Assembly: GCA_900546315.1 (NCBI GenBank)
Contig: URCP01000002.1
Coordinates: 1-64,000 of the forward strand
Reading direction: 5' to 3'
Source of the DNA: an uncultured Eubacteriales bacterium
GTDB lineage: Bacteria; Bacillota; Clostridia; Oscillospirales; CAG-272
DNA length: 64,000 nt
The notes beneath the pieces are model-generated. The model did not search any database, had not been told where the DNA came from, and was given only the letters and a program-made list of their open reading frames with translations. Positions within the stretch are counted from its first letter, which is position 1, and every line of letters starts with the position of its first letter. Of this stretch, positions 15,533 through 24,214 are shown piece after piece. A program made the translations under genes and the position numbers.

Positions 15533-17263
15533 GTGAAACATCTTTTCAGATACTGCGGCGATTACAAGAAGGAGTGTATCATAGGACCTCTCTTCAAGAT
15601 GCTCGAGGCGTGCTTCGAGCTCTGCGTGCCGCTTGTCATGAAGCGCATAATTGATATCGGAATAAAGAACTCGGACACCGGGTATATCCTCCGTATGGCG
15701 CTTCTGCTCGTCCTTCTCGGCGCGCTCGGGCTCTCGTCCACGATAACCGCGCAGTACTTTTCCGCGAAGGCGGCAGTCGGGGTCGTATCCAAAATAAAGC
15801 GGGCGCTGCTCGTGAAAATCGGCACGCTTTCCTACGCGGACGCTGACAGAGTCGGCGTCTCGTCGATGATCACCAATATGACGAGCGACGCGAACCAGGT
15901 GCAGTCGGGCATAAACCTGACGCTCAGGCTCTTCATGCGCTCGCCGTTCGTCGTTTTCGGCGCCATGATAATGGCGTTCCAGATCGATACCAAAGCGGCG
16001 CTCACGTTCGCCGTCGTCATACCGCTGCTGTCGCTCGTCGTGTTCGGAATCATGCTCTCCTGCATACCGCTCTATAAGAGGGTGCAGTCGAGGCTCGACC
16101 GCGTGCTCGGAATGACCCGCGGGAATATCGCGGGCGTCAGGGTCATACGCGCGTTCTGCCGCGAGGAGGCGGAGACGAAGGACTTCGATTCCGCGGCGGA
16201 GGAGCTCAACTCGGAGCAGAGACTCGTCGGGCGCATCTCGGCGCTCATGAATCCGCTGACGTATATCCTCATCAACTTCGCCGTGCTCGCGCTGATTTAT
16301 ATCGGCGCGCTGCGGGTTGACGCGGGGATACTCACTCAGGGCGCGGTCGTCTCGCTCTATAACTATATGCTTCTCATCCTGACCGAGCTCATCAAGCTTG
16401 CGAACCTCATCATTACGATGACGAAGTCGGTCGCCTGTGAGAAGCGCATCGAGGAAGTCCTCGATATGGAGGTCTCCCAGACCTCTCCGGAAAAGCTCGC
16501 GGCGGAGCCGGAGAATGATCTCTCGGTCGAGTTCAGGAATGTTGCGCTGAAATACGGCTCTGCCGGCGCGAACTCGCTCGAGGGCATAACCTTCGGCGCG
16601 AAAAAGGGCGACGTCGTCGGTATAATCGGCGGCACCGGCTCCGGTAAGTCTTCGCTTGTCAACCTCATCCCGCGTCTTTACGACGCGACCGAAGGAGAGG
16701 TGCTTGTCGACGGAGTTGACGTGAAGAAATACCCGCTCGATGAGCTGCGTGAAAAGATAGGTCTCGTCCCGCAGAAGGCGCTTCTGTTCAAGGGCACGAT
16801 ACGTTCAAACCTTCTCTGGGGCAACAAGGACGCGGACGACGAAACGCTCGAGGAAGCGCTCGTCACATCTCAGTCGAAGGAATTCGTCGACAAGAAGGAA
16901 AAGAAGCTCGACGAGCCCGTCCTTCAGGGAGGAAAGAATTTCTCCGGAGGTCAGAAGCAGAGGCTGACGATAGCCCGCGCGCTCGTCAGACGGCCGGAGA
17001 TACTGATCCTCGACGACAGCGCGTCCGCGCTTGATTTCGCGACCGACGCCGCTCTCAGGAAGGCTCTCAGGAATCTTCCGTACAAGCCTACGGTCTTCAT
17101 CGTTTCGCAGCGCACGTCGTCGATACGCGCCGCGGATAAGATAATAGTCCTTGACGATGGAAAAGCCGTCGGTATCGGCACGCACGACGAGCTCCTTGGA
17201 ACCTGCGAGGTCTACCGCGAGATACACGAATCCCAGTACAAGAAGGAGGATGCTTCGAAATGA
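15533..17263 (+). CDS. ABC exporter subunit with a degenerate ATPase site (heterodimer partner 1)
   Basis: A 576-residue half-transporter with six transmembrane segments and a C-terminal ATPase. Walker A is 'GGTGSGKSS' and the signature 'FSGGQKQRLTIAR' is good, but Walker B reads 'ILILDDSASALD', with Asp in place of the catalytic Glu, and the switch His is Gln ('FIVSQRTSSIR'). This pattern is known from TM287/BmrC-type subunits, which form one non-hydrolysing site. The start is ATG-like GTG at 15533 after AAAGGAA. The last four bases (ATGA) overlap the partner gene. Substrates of such pairs are drugs, lipids or peptides. Confidence 0.92.
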   Translation: MKHLFRYCGDYKKECIIGPLFKMLEACFELCVPLVMKRIIDIGIKNSDTGYILRMALLLVLLGALGLSSTITAQYFSAKAAVGVVSKIKRALLVKIGTLSYADADRVGVSSMITNMTSDANQVQSGINLTLRLFMRSPFVVFGAMIMAFQIDTKAALTFAVVIPLLSLVVFGIMLSCIPLYKRVQSRLDRVLGMTRGNIAGVRVIRAFCREEAETKDFDSAAEELNSEQRLVGRISALMNPLTYILINFAVLALIYIGALRVDAGILTQGAVVSLYNYMLLILTELIKLANLIITMTKSVACEKRIEEVLDMEVSQTSPEKLAAEPENDLSVEFRNVALKYGSAGANSLEGITFGAKKGDVVGIIGGTGSGKSSLVNLIPRLYDATEGEVLVDGVDVKKYPLDELREKIGLVPQKALLFKGTIRSNLLWGNKDADDETLEEALVTSQSKEFVDKKEKKLDEPVLQGGKNFSGGQKQRLTIARALVRRPEILILDDSASALDFATDAALRKALRNLPYKPTVFIVSQRTSSIRAADKIIVLDDGKAVGIGTHDELLGTCEVYREIHESQYKKEDASK

Positions 17264-19029
17264 GCAAGAACAAATCAAAAGCAAAGCTCAGTGATATAAA
17301 AGGCGTTCTCCGCTACCTTAAGCCGTATACCCTCATGATCGTCCTGTCGGTCATATTCGCGGCGGCGACCGTCGTTCTGACGCTTTATGTGCCGATACTC
17401 GTCGGCGACGCGATCGACTGCATAGTCGAGGCGGGAAAGGTCGACTTCGCCGCTATAATGCCGATACTCACGAGGACCGGCGTTATAATTCTCGCGACGG
17501 CTCTGCTCCAGTGGCTCATGAGCACGGTCAACAACCGCATAACCTTCGACGTCGTCCGCGATATGCGCAAGGCGGCGTTCGCGAAGCTCCAGATACTTCC
17601 GCTTGCGTATATCGACTCGAAGCCGTCCGGCGAGATCGTCAGCCGGGTCATCGCCGACGTCGACACGTTCGCCGACGGTCTGCTTCTCGGGTTCACGCAG
17701 CTCTTCACCGGCGTCATGACGATACTCGGCACGCTTGTGTTCATGTTCAGACTGAACGCGCTCATCGCGCTCGCGGTCGTCGTGATAACGCCTCTGTCGC
17801 TGTTCGTCGCAAGCTTCATATCGAAGCGGACCTATTCGATGTTCACGGCGCAGTCGGAGGTCAGGGGCGAGCAGACCGCTCTGATAGACGAGGCGGTCGG
17901 CGGGCAGAAGCTCGTCAAGGCGTTCTCGCATCAGCCGGAGATACTCTCTCAGTTCGACGAGATAAACGGCAGACTTGAAAAATGCTCGCTCAAGGCGACG
18001 TTCTTCTCGTCACTCGTCAATCCCGCGACGAGATTCGTCAACAGCCTTGTCTACGCGGCTGTCGGGTGCTTCGGCGCTCTGTCCGTCACCGGTGTCATAG
18101 GTGTCGGCGGGACAATGACGGTCGGTATGCTCTCGAGCTTTCTCAGCTACGCGAACCAGTACACGAAGCCGTTCAACGAGATCTCCGGCGTCGTCACCGA
18201 GCTTCAGAACGCGATTGCCTGCGCGGGACGCATATTCGAGTTCATCGACGAGCCGGCGGAGAAGCCGGACGATCCCGACGCCGTCACGCTTGAGAATGCG
18301 AGCGGCAAGGTTGATATCGAGAAAGTCCGCTTCTCTTACGTTCCGGAGCGCGAGCTTATTGAAGACTTCAATCTCTCGGTGAAGCCCGGACAGAGAATAG
18401 CGATAGTCGGCCCGACCGGATGCGGAAAGACCACTATGATCAACCTCCTGATGCGCTTCTACGACGTGAAGGACGGCTCGATAAAAGTAGATGGCGAGGA
18501 CGTACGCCATATCACGAGGCACAGCCTCAGACACAACTACGGCATGGTTCTACAGGAGACATGGCTCAAGACCGGCACCGTCCGCGAGAACCTGACGATG
18601 GGCGAACCGGACGCGTCGGAGGAAAAGATGATCGAGGCGGCGAAGGCGGCGCACTGCCACAGCTTCATTAAGCGTCTGCCGCAGGGCTATGACACTGTCA
18701 TCGGAGAGGGCGGCGCCGAGCTGTCACAGGGACAGAGGCAGCTTCTTTGCATAGCGCGCGTCATGCTCTGCCTGCCGCCGATGCTGATACTCGACGAGGC
18801 GACGTCCTCGATCGATACCAGAACCGAGATGAAGATACAGAGCGCGTTCGGAAAGATGATGCAGGGTCGCACGAGCTTCATTGTAGCGCACCGTCTCTCT
18901 ACGATACGCAGCGCCGACGTCATCATCGTGATGAAGGACGGTCACATCATCGAGACCGGAAACCACGAGGAACTGCTCGAAAAGGGCGGATTCTACGCGA
19001 GACTCTACAACAGCCAGTTCGAGGGCTGA
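17260..19029 (+). CDS. ABC exporter subunit with the consensus ATPase site (heterodimer partner 2)
   Basis: A 589-residue half-transporter complementing the previous gene. Walker A 'GPTGCGKTT', Walker B 'MLILDEATSSID' and the switch His in 'FIVAHRLSTIR' are intact, but the signature is 'LSQGQRQLLCIAR' rather than LSGGQ. In the heterodimer its Walker motifs pair with the good signature of partner 1, giving one active site. Its altered signature faces the Asp/Gln site of partner 1. This is the classic TM288/BmrD arrangement. The ATGA overlap implies coupled translation and equal amounts. A terminator follows directly. Confidence 0.93.
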   Translation: MSKNKSKAKLSDIKGVLRYLKPYTLMIVLSVIFAAATVVLTLYVPILVGDAIDCIVEAGKVDFAAIMPILTRTGVIILATALLQWLMSTVNNRITFDVVRDMRKAAFAKLQILPLAYIDSKPSGEIVSRVIADVDTFADGLLLGFTQLFTGVMTILGTLVFMFRLNALIALAVVVITPLSLFVASFISKRTYSMFTAQSEVRGEQTALIDEAVGGQKLVKAFSHQPEILSQFDEINGRLEKCSLKATFFSSLVNPATRFVNSLVYAAVGCFGALSVTGVIGVGGTMTVGMLSSFLSYANQYTKPFNEISGVVTELQNAIACAGRIFEFIDEPAEKPDDPDAVTLENASGKVDIEKVRFSYVPERELIEDFNLSVKPGQRIAIVGPTGCGKTTMINLLMRFYDVKDGSIKVDGEDVRHITRHSLRHNYGMVLQETWLKTGTVRENLTMGEPDASEEKMIEAAKAAHCHSFIKRLPQGYDTVIGEGGAELSQGQRQLLCIARVMLCLPPMLILDEATSSIDTRTEMKIQSAFGKMMQGRTSFIVAHRLSTIRSADVIIVMKDGHIIETGNHEELLEKGGFYARLYNSQFEG

Positions 19030-19035
19030 TAAGAA

Positions 19036-19080
19036 AATCGTGGCTGTCGGGCGGACGTCTGACAGCCACGGATTTTTATT
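19036..19080 (+). terminator. Terminator of the ABC exporter pair
   Basis: GTGGCTGTC/GACAGCCAC extended by AATC/GATT, followed by TTTTTATTT. Confidence 0.88.
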
Positions 19081-19113
19081 TGAAACATTTTCCTGAATAT
19101 TCCACGGCCGAGC

Positions 19114-19142
19114 TTGAAAAGACAACGGTATTGTGTTATAAT
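19114..19142 (+). promoter_or_regulatory. Sigma-A promoter of the LOG-family gene
   Basis: TTGAAA (19114-19119) and TATAAT (19137-19142), spacer 17 bases, 30 bases before the start codon. Confidence 0.78.
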
Positions 19143-19172
19143 TGAAGCACACCAGAAAAAGGAGAAAAAATA

Positions 19173-19706
19173 ATGAACATAACAGTATACCTCGGCGCGA
19201 ACGAAGGAAATGGCCCGAAGCTCAAAGAGGCCGTACGCGAGCTTGGTATGTGGATTGGAAAGAGCGGAAACTCGCTTGTCTACGGCGGCTCGAAGTGTGG
19301 GCTGATGGGAGAGCTTGCGGAGAGCGTCCTGACGGCAGGCGGAGAGGCGACCGGCGTTGAGCCGCAGTTCTTCATTGACGCCGGATATGAATACGACGCG
19401 TTAACGAGACTCATCGTGACCCGTGATATGGCTGAGAGAAAGACGAAGATGATAGAACTCGGCGATGCGTTCATAGCTTTCCCGGGCGGTACCGGCACGC
19501 TTGAGGAGATCAGCGAGGTCATGTCGAAAGTCGTCCTCGGTCACACGGATAAGCCCTGTATTATTTATAATCTGAACGGATATTACGACCATCTCCGCGC
19601 TCTGCTGTCGGAGATGGTGTCGCATGGTCTCGCCGACGAGAAAAAGCTTGCGGGGATAAAATTTGCCGCCGATCTTGACGAAATAAAGGCGATACTCGGG
19701 CTCTGA
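19173..19706 (+). CDS. LOG family protein (TIGR00730 Rossmann fold)
   Basis: A 177-residue cytosolic protein with the two family motifs: 'VYGGSKCGLMGELAESVL' near residue 36 and 'AFPGGTGTLEEISEVM' near residue 100. Members hydrolyse nucleoside 5'-monophosphates to free base and ribose 5-phosphate (LOG/YvdD/PpnN type); cytokinin activation is the plant version. AAGGAG lies 8 bases before the ATG. An unrecognised gene follows 11 bases later, so the two are probably cotranscribed. Confidence 0.88.
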   Translation: MNITVYLGANEGNGPKLKEAVRELGMWIGKSGNSLVYGGSKCGLMGELAESVLTAGGEATGVEPQFFIDAGYEYDALTRLIVTRDMAERKTKMIELGDAFIAFPGGTGTLEEISEVMSKVVLGHTDKPCIIYNLNGYYDHLRALLSEMVSHGLADEKKLAGIKFAADLDEIKAILGL

Positions 19707-19717
19707 CGGGGATACAA

Positions 19718-20389
19718 ATGGAGTGGAAAACATATCGTGACCGTTTCTACGACTGGTCGGAGAGCACACAGATAGCGCGGATCTCGTCGCTCACGTCGTT
19801 TGGCGCGCCGTCAGAGATATGCGACATAGCCGAGGATATAGGCGACGAAAAGGCGGCGTCAAGGCTCGTGAAAAAGGCTTCCGCGGCGGGCGTCAGGTTC
19901 GGTCCGGACGAACTTCTCAGACTGATGTATTTCTGCGACTGGGAAGTCATGAACACGCTTGTGGAGAACGCGTCGGGGCGGTTCACGAGCGAGCAGATAG
20001 AGGAGCTCGGGGATTTCGCCGACGACGAGGTGCTGCGCAGAGCCGCGAAAAGGAGCGGCGTCCTGATGTGGTATGAGGACGAACCGGAACCGGAAGAAGA
20101 GGAAACCGTCAAAGCCGAATCGGAAGAAGATACGGAAATGAGTGAGGCGCTCGAGACACTTGAGAAGATAAGCGATAGTCTCGAGCGGATCAGCGACAAT
20201 CACAAATCCGGGCTTCTTGGCACGCTTTTCGGAGGAATACTGGGGGCGCTTTTCGATAGTTCGTCTGGGAGCGGCGGCAAAAATGATTCCCCGCACTACG
20301 GCTATCGCTACGGAAGATGGTATTACGGTCACGGGCACACATACGGCTGCGACCACTGCGACGACAAAGACTCCGGCGGTAAAGACTGA
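19718..20389 (+). CDS. Unknown protein with acidic linker and His/Cys-rich tail
   Basis: I do not recognise this 223-residue protein. Residues 1-120 look like a compact helical domain of short repeated units ('ASRLVKKASAAGVRFGPDEL', 'MNTLVENASGRFTSEQIEEL'). Residues 120-150 are an acidic linker. Next comes a predicted coiled-coil ('SEALETLEKISDSLERISDN'), a short glycine-rich hydrophobic stretch ('GLLGTLFGGILGALF') and a Tyr/Gly tail with 'HGHTYGCDHCDD', which could bind a metal. No signal peptide. It lies between the LOG and MATE genes in the same direction. Confidence 0.7.
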   Translation: MEWKTYRDRFYDWSESTQIARISSLTSFGAPSEICDIAEDIGDEKAASRLVKKASAAGVRFGPDELLRLMYFCDWEVMNTLVENASGRFTSEQIEELGDFADDEVLRRAAKRSGVLMWYEDEPEPEEEETVKAESEEDTEMSEALETLEKISDSLERISDNHKSGLLGTLFGGILGALFDSSSGSGGKNDSPHYGYRYGRWYYGHGHTYGCDHCDDKDSGGKD

Positions 20390-20439
20390 CAGTCAGATCA
20401 AAAATACAGAAAGGTCCTCCGGACGGAGGAAATATCAAA

Positions 20440-21801
20440 ATGCGATTATCAAAGGACAAAGACATATACAAACGGATAATCCTTCTCGCGATACCGATGA
20501 TGCTTCAGAATCTCATCACGTATTCGGTCGGTCTCGCGGACAACCTGATGATAGGTTCGCTGGGAGACAGCGCGATCTCCGGAGTATACATGGGCAATCA
20601 GGTGCAGACTGTTCTTCAGGTGCTGAACGCTGGGATAGAGGGCGGAATACTCCTGATTTCAGCGCAGTACTGGGGAAAGAAGGACACGAAGAGCATACAG
20701 AAGATAACCTCGATCGGCTTGTGGTTCTCGTTGATCCTCGGGCTCGTCTTCTCGGTCATAACGACGTTCATGCCGAGACAGGTCATCTCGATATTCACGA
20801 ATGTCGACGCGGTCATAGACAACGGAGTCAGCTATCTGTCGTTCCTGTGCTTTTCGTATGTGTTCTTCTCGCTGACGCAGGCGCTGCTCGCGTCGATGCG
20901 CAGCGTGGAATCACCGAGGATAGGACTTATTGTTTCACTTTCATCACTGTTTATCGATGTGATACTGAATTATCTGCTGATATTCGGCAAGGCGGGACTT
21001 CCGGCGATGGGCGTCAGGGGCGCCGCGCTCGCGACGCTCATCGCGCGTATCAGCGAGACCGTGATCGCGTTTATATATGTGAGATTCGTCGACAAAAAGC
21101 TCAGATTCCGCGTCGGAATGATGCGGACCATAGATAAGGTTCTTCTCCGCGATTTTCTGAAATACGGAGCTCCGCTCGTCGCCGGACAGCTCGTCTGGGG
21201 CGTCAATCTGTTCTCGAACTCGATCATCCTCGGTCACCTCGGCGAGAGCGTCACCACCGCCGTCAGCATCGCGAATACCCTGAACAACCTGATGTACGTC
21301 GGAATAAACGGTCTTGCCGCGGCGGTCGGCATCGTGACCGGCAAGAAGGTCGGCGCCGGGGATATCGGGGATATACGCGAGTACTCGAACAGCGTACAGC
21401 TGATCTTCTTCGTGATAGGTCTTCTCTCCGCCGCGCTGCTGTTCGTTATCTGCGACCCGTTTATCTCGCTTTATGACATAACCGCTGAATCGGCGATCTG
21501 CTCGAGGCAGTTCATACGCGTTCTGTGTATCACGGCGATCGGAACCTGCTATCAGTACCCGTGTCTCTTCGGGCTTGTGAAATCGGGCGGCGACGTCAGC
21601 TTCGTCTTCAAGAACGACACGTTCGCGGTCTTTTGTGTCGTGCTGCCGCTCGCGCTTATTACCGCGTTTCTCGGCTGTCCGGCGTGGGTCGTGTTCTTCT
21701 GCCTGAAATCTGACCAGATCTTCAAGTGCATCGTGGCGTTCTTCAAGATCCGCAGATACGACTGGATGAAGAACCTGACGACGGCGGAATCGCGCGGATA
21801 A
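20440..21801 (+). CDS. MATE family efflux transporter
   Basis: A 453-residue membrane protein with twelve hydrophobic segments. The first shows the MATE pattern 'LAIPMMLQNLITYSVGLADNLMIGSLGDSAISGV', and the pseudo-repeat appears in the second half as 'GAPLVAGQLVWGVNLFSNSIILGHLGESVTTAVSIANTL'. Such proteins exchange cationic drugs or metabolites for Na+ or H+. A strong GGAGGAAAT precedes the ATG. Substrate unknown. Confidence 0.9.
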   Translation: MRLSKDKDIYKRIILLAIPMMLQNLITYSVGLADNLMIGSLGDSAISGVYMGNQVQTVLQVLNAGIEGGILLISAQYWGKKDTKSIQKITSIGLWFSLILGLVFSVITTFMPRQVISIFTNVDAVIDNGVSYLSFLCFSYVFFSLTQALLASMRSVESPRIGLIVSLSSLFIDVILNYLLIFGKAGLPAMGVRGAALATLIARISETVIAFIYVRFVDKKLRFRVGMMRTIDKVLLRDFLKYGAPLVAGQLVWGVNLFSNSIILGHLGESVTTAVSIANTLNNLMYVGINGLAAAVGIVTGKKVGAGDIGDIREYSNSVQLIFFVIGLLSAALLFVICDPFISLYDITAESAICSRQFIRVLCITAIGTCYQYPCLFGLVKSGGDVSFVFKNDTFAVFCVVLPLALITAFLGCPAWVVFFCLKSDQIFKCIVAFFKIRRYDWMKNLTTAESRG

Positions 21802-21913
21802 AATAAATACGGAGAATCCGGAACTTTACCTGTATAGAACTCGTCATATATACCGAAATCAGTCACATGGCGGGGTGACGGTACGGTGCTGCCCCGCGGA
21901 AAGGAATCAAGTC

Positions 21914-24211
21914 ATGAAAAAGGCGTTCATCTCTATTGTTTTAGCGGTACTTACTCTCTTCCCTCTTGCCGCGTGCGGCACGAAAGCTCCGGAAAAATCT
22001 AAAGTTGACCACGTATACAAGGCGAATGACCTCGGACTCGGAAATGTCCGCGCGGACAATATTCTCGCAAACGGGAAAACTGTCGTTGTCAGCGGGGACG
22101 AAATCCTCGACGCGGACAGTGATTCCTCACAGTATGTGGTCATAAGCGTTGATATCTCGTCCGGAACAGATAAAATAAACCCGGTGAAGCGTGTGATCGA
22201 CCTTGCCGCGAACGAAGCGGTCAGCGGTACGGCGCTCGGGGCGGACGGTAATGTGCTTCTGCTGAAGTCTGAAACGGACGGCAACGGGAAAATGACCTAC
22301 TCGCTTGACCGTCTCGGCGACGATATTGTGACGGTCTGCGCTGACGTGAACTCACTCATCGAATCTGACGGGAGTGATTCCATGTTTACCGGTAAGAATA
22401 CCTATTTCGGATATCTGGCGGTCGATGGGGACGGGAAGATATATATCGGATGTGACTATGCCATCGCCGTGCTCGACCGGGAATGTAATAAGCTGTTTGA
22501 AATATCTGTCCCCGGGCGGATGGAGATGCTTTCGTCGACCGCTGACGGGCGGGTCTGGGCGTCCTTCCGCGACGATTCGTATGATGAGCAGATACGCTTC
22601 ATCGATACCGAGACGAAAAAGTTCGGTGATACGCTGAATCTTCCCGATATGAGCGTGTATACCAACGCGTATCTTTTCGTCGGTCCGGGCTATGATATCT
22701 ACATAAAGGACGACGACGCTGTACAAGGCTGGAATTCCGACGCGGATGAACCGGTCGAGCTGCTGAATTTCATGAACTCGGATTTTGCCGGAAGTTCGGT
22801 GCGCTACGCGGCGATAATCGATGCTGACACGATGGTGTTCGGGTGCATCGACACCTTCGGCACTGAGCCTGAATACGGCGTATATCTGATGACGCGTATT
22901 CCGGATGACGAGATACCGGAGAAGGTGGTCATCAGCGTCGCTTACAACTACAGCGGATATCCGATGCTCCGCAAGGACGTCATAAGCTTCAACCGCCAGA
23001 GCGACGAATACCGTGTCGAACTTGTTGATTACAGCCGGTTTGAGCCGATCGACGAATACGACTATGACAACAGCAAACTGCTCGAAAGAGAGCTTATGTC
23101 CGGCGTAGCACCGGATATAGTTGTGACGACTGATTTCAACGCCGCCGACGAGTGGATGGACAAGGGCGCTTTTGCTGACCTTTCGATATACATCGATGAC
23201 GATTTTGAGAGCGGATACTTCGACAGTGTGATTTCGATGTGCGAGGACGGAAAGGGACGGATGCACCAGTTCATCACAGATTTCACACCGAAATTTGTGG
23301 CGGCGAACAAAGATTATGTTGAGCCCGATCGCTGGGACATCGACGGCTTCATTGACTTTGCGTCAGACCTCCCTGAGGGAAAATTCCTGCTTGAGGCCAC
23401 GTATCCGATGGTGATGACAGACTTCACGTTATGCGCGTCGCTCGATTCTTTCATTGATTCTCAGGAATACGAGTGTGATTTTGACACGCCGACATTCCGG
23501 AGGCTTTTTGAATATTTGAAAAATGTTGAAAAAGTGTCTTACCGCGACACGCTCTCAGGCGATGATCTCAGGGACTACGAGCTTGACGCGTGGAAGCCTT
23601 ATCGTGACGGAGATGTTCTGCTGATCGAGACCGGAGCGTCTGATATACGTTCATATCTGCAAGTCATGACCTATTTCGGCAAGAACAAGACCAAATTCGT
23701 TGGCTACCCGACAAGTAGTCATAACGGCGCGCTGATCAAGCCCCGCACGAGCTTCGCGATAAATGAGAAGAGCGGATTCAAGGATGTCGCGTGGGAATTC
23801 ATCCGCTTCGTCGCGGAAAACGGAGCGTCGGGCGGTAATTCATTCCCGGCGAATATCGGGCGTTTCGACAAGCTCTGCGCGGCAGAACTCGGGAAATACT
23901 ACTATTACGAGGGCAGCGTGAGCATGAAATTCACGACGACTGATGAGAGTGAAGTCATGTCTGAACTGAAGGAAATGATCAGAAAAGGTTACTATACCGG
24001 CAATGGCGTGCTTGTAAAGGCGGATGAAGCTTGTATTGCTTCGCTGAAAGACCTCATAACCGGAGCGGGCGCGTACCCGGATGCCGGATTCAGGATCATA
24101 GGAACGATCTACGAGGAATCGCAGATGTATTTCGAGGGCGATAAATCGCTCGACGACACCGTTAAGATAATTCAGGACAGAGTGTCGACTTATCTCGCGG
24201 AGAGGGAATAA
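21914..24211 (+). CDS. Large lipoprotein: N-terminal propeller-like region fused to an ABC solute-binding domain
   Basis: A 765-residue lipoprotein (lipobox 'PLAAC', Cys21). Residues about 30-330 consist of short beta-rich repeats such as 'FGYLAVDGDGKIYIGCDYAIAVLD' and 'GYDIYIKDDDAVQGWN', resembling a beta-propeller. Residues about 340-765 are an extracellular solute-binding domain ('SVAYNYSGYPMLRKDVISFN', 'ELMSGVAPDIVVTTDFNA', 'GASDIRSYLQVMTYFGKN', 'VGYPTSSHNGALIKPRTSFA'). It therefore joins a sensor-like domain to a sugar-type binding domain. ATG 21914 has AAAGGAATCAAGTC before it; an upstream in-frame start would spoil the signal peptide. No permease genes are adjacent; an XRE regulator gene converges with a 3-base gap. 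Ligand unknown. Confidence 0.8.
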   Translation: MKKAFISIVLAVLTLFPLAACGTKAPEKSKVDHVYKANDLGLGNVRADNILANGKTVVVSGDEILDADSDSSQYVVISVDISSGTDKINPVKRVIDLAANEAVSGTALGADGNVLLLKSETDGNGKMTYSLDRLGDDIVTVCADVNSLIESDGSDSMFTGKNTYFGYLAVDGDGKIYIGCDYAIAVLDRECNKLFEISVPGRMEMLSSTADGRVWASFRDDSYDEQIRFIDTETKKFGDTLNLPDMSVYTNAYLFVGPGYDIYIKDDDAVQGWNSDADEPVELLNFMNSDFAGSSVRYAAIIDADTMVFGCIDTFGTEPEYGVYLMTRIPDDEIPEKVVISVAYNYSGYPMLRKDVISFNRQSDEYRVELVDYSRFEPIDEYDYDNSKLLERELMSGVAPDIVVTTDFNAADEWMDKGAFADLSIYIDDDFESGYFDSVISMCEDGKGRMHQFITDFTPKFVAANKDYVEPDRWDIDGFIDFASDLPEGKFLLEATYPMVMTDFTLCASLDSFIDSQEYECDFDTPTFRRLFEYLKNVEKVSYRDTLSGDDLRDYELDAWKPYRDGDVLLIETGASDIRSYLQVMTYFGKNKTKFVGYPTSSHNGALIKPRTSFAINEKSGFKDVAWEFIRFVAENGASGGNSFPANIGRFDKLCAAELGKYYYYEGSVSMKFTTTDESEVMSELKEMIRKGYYTGNGVLVKADEACIASLKDLITGAGAYPDAGFRIIGTIYEESQMYFEGDKSLDDTVKIIQDRVSTYLAERE

Positions 24212-24214
24212 ACA

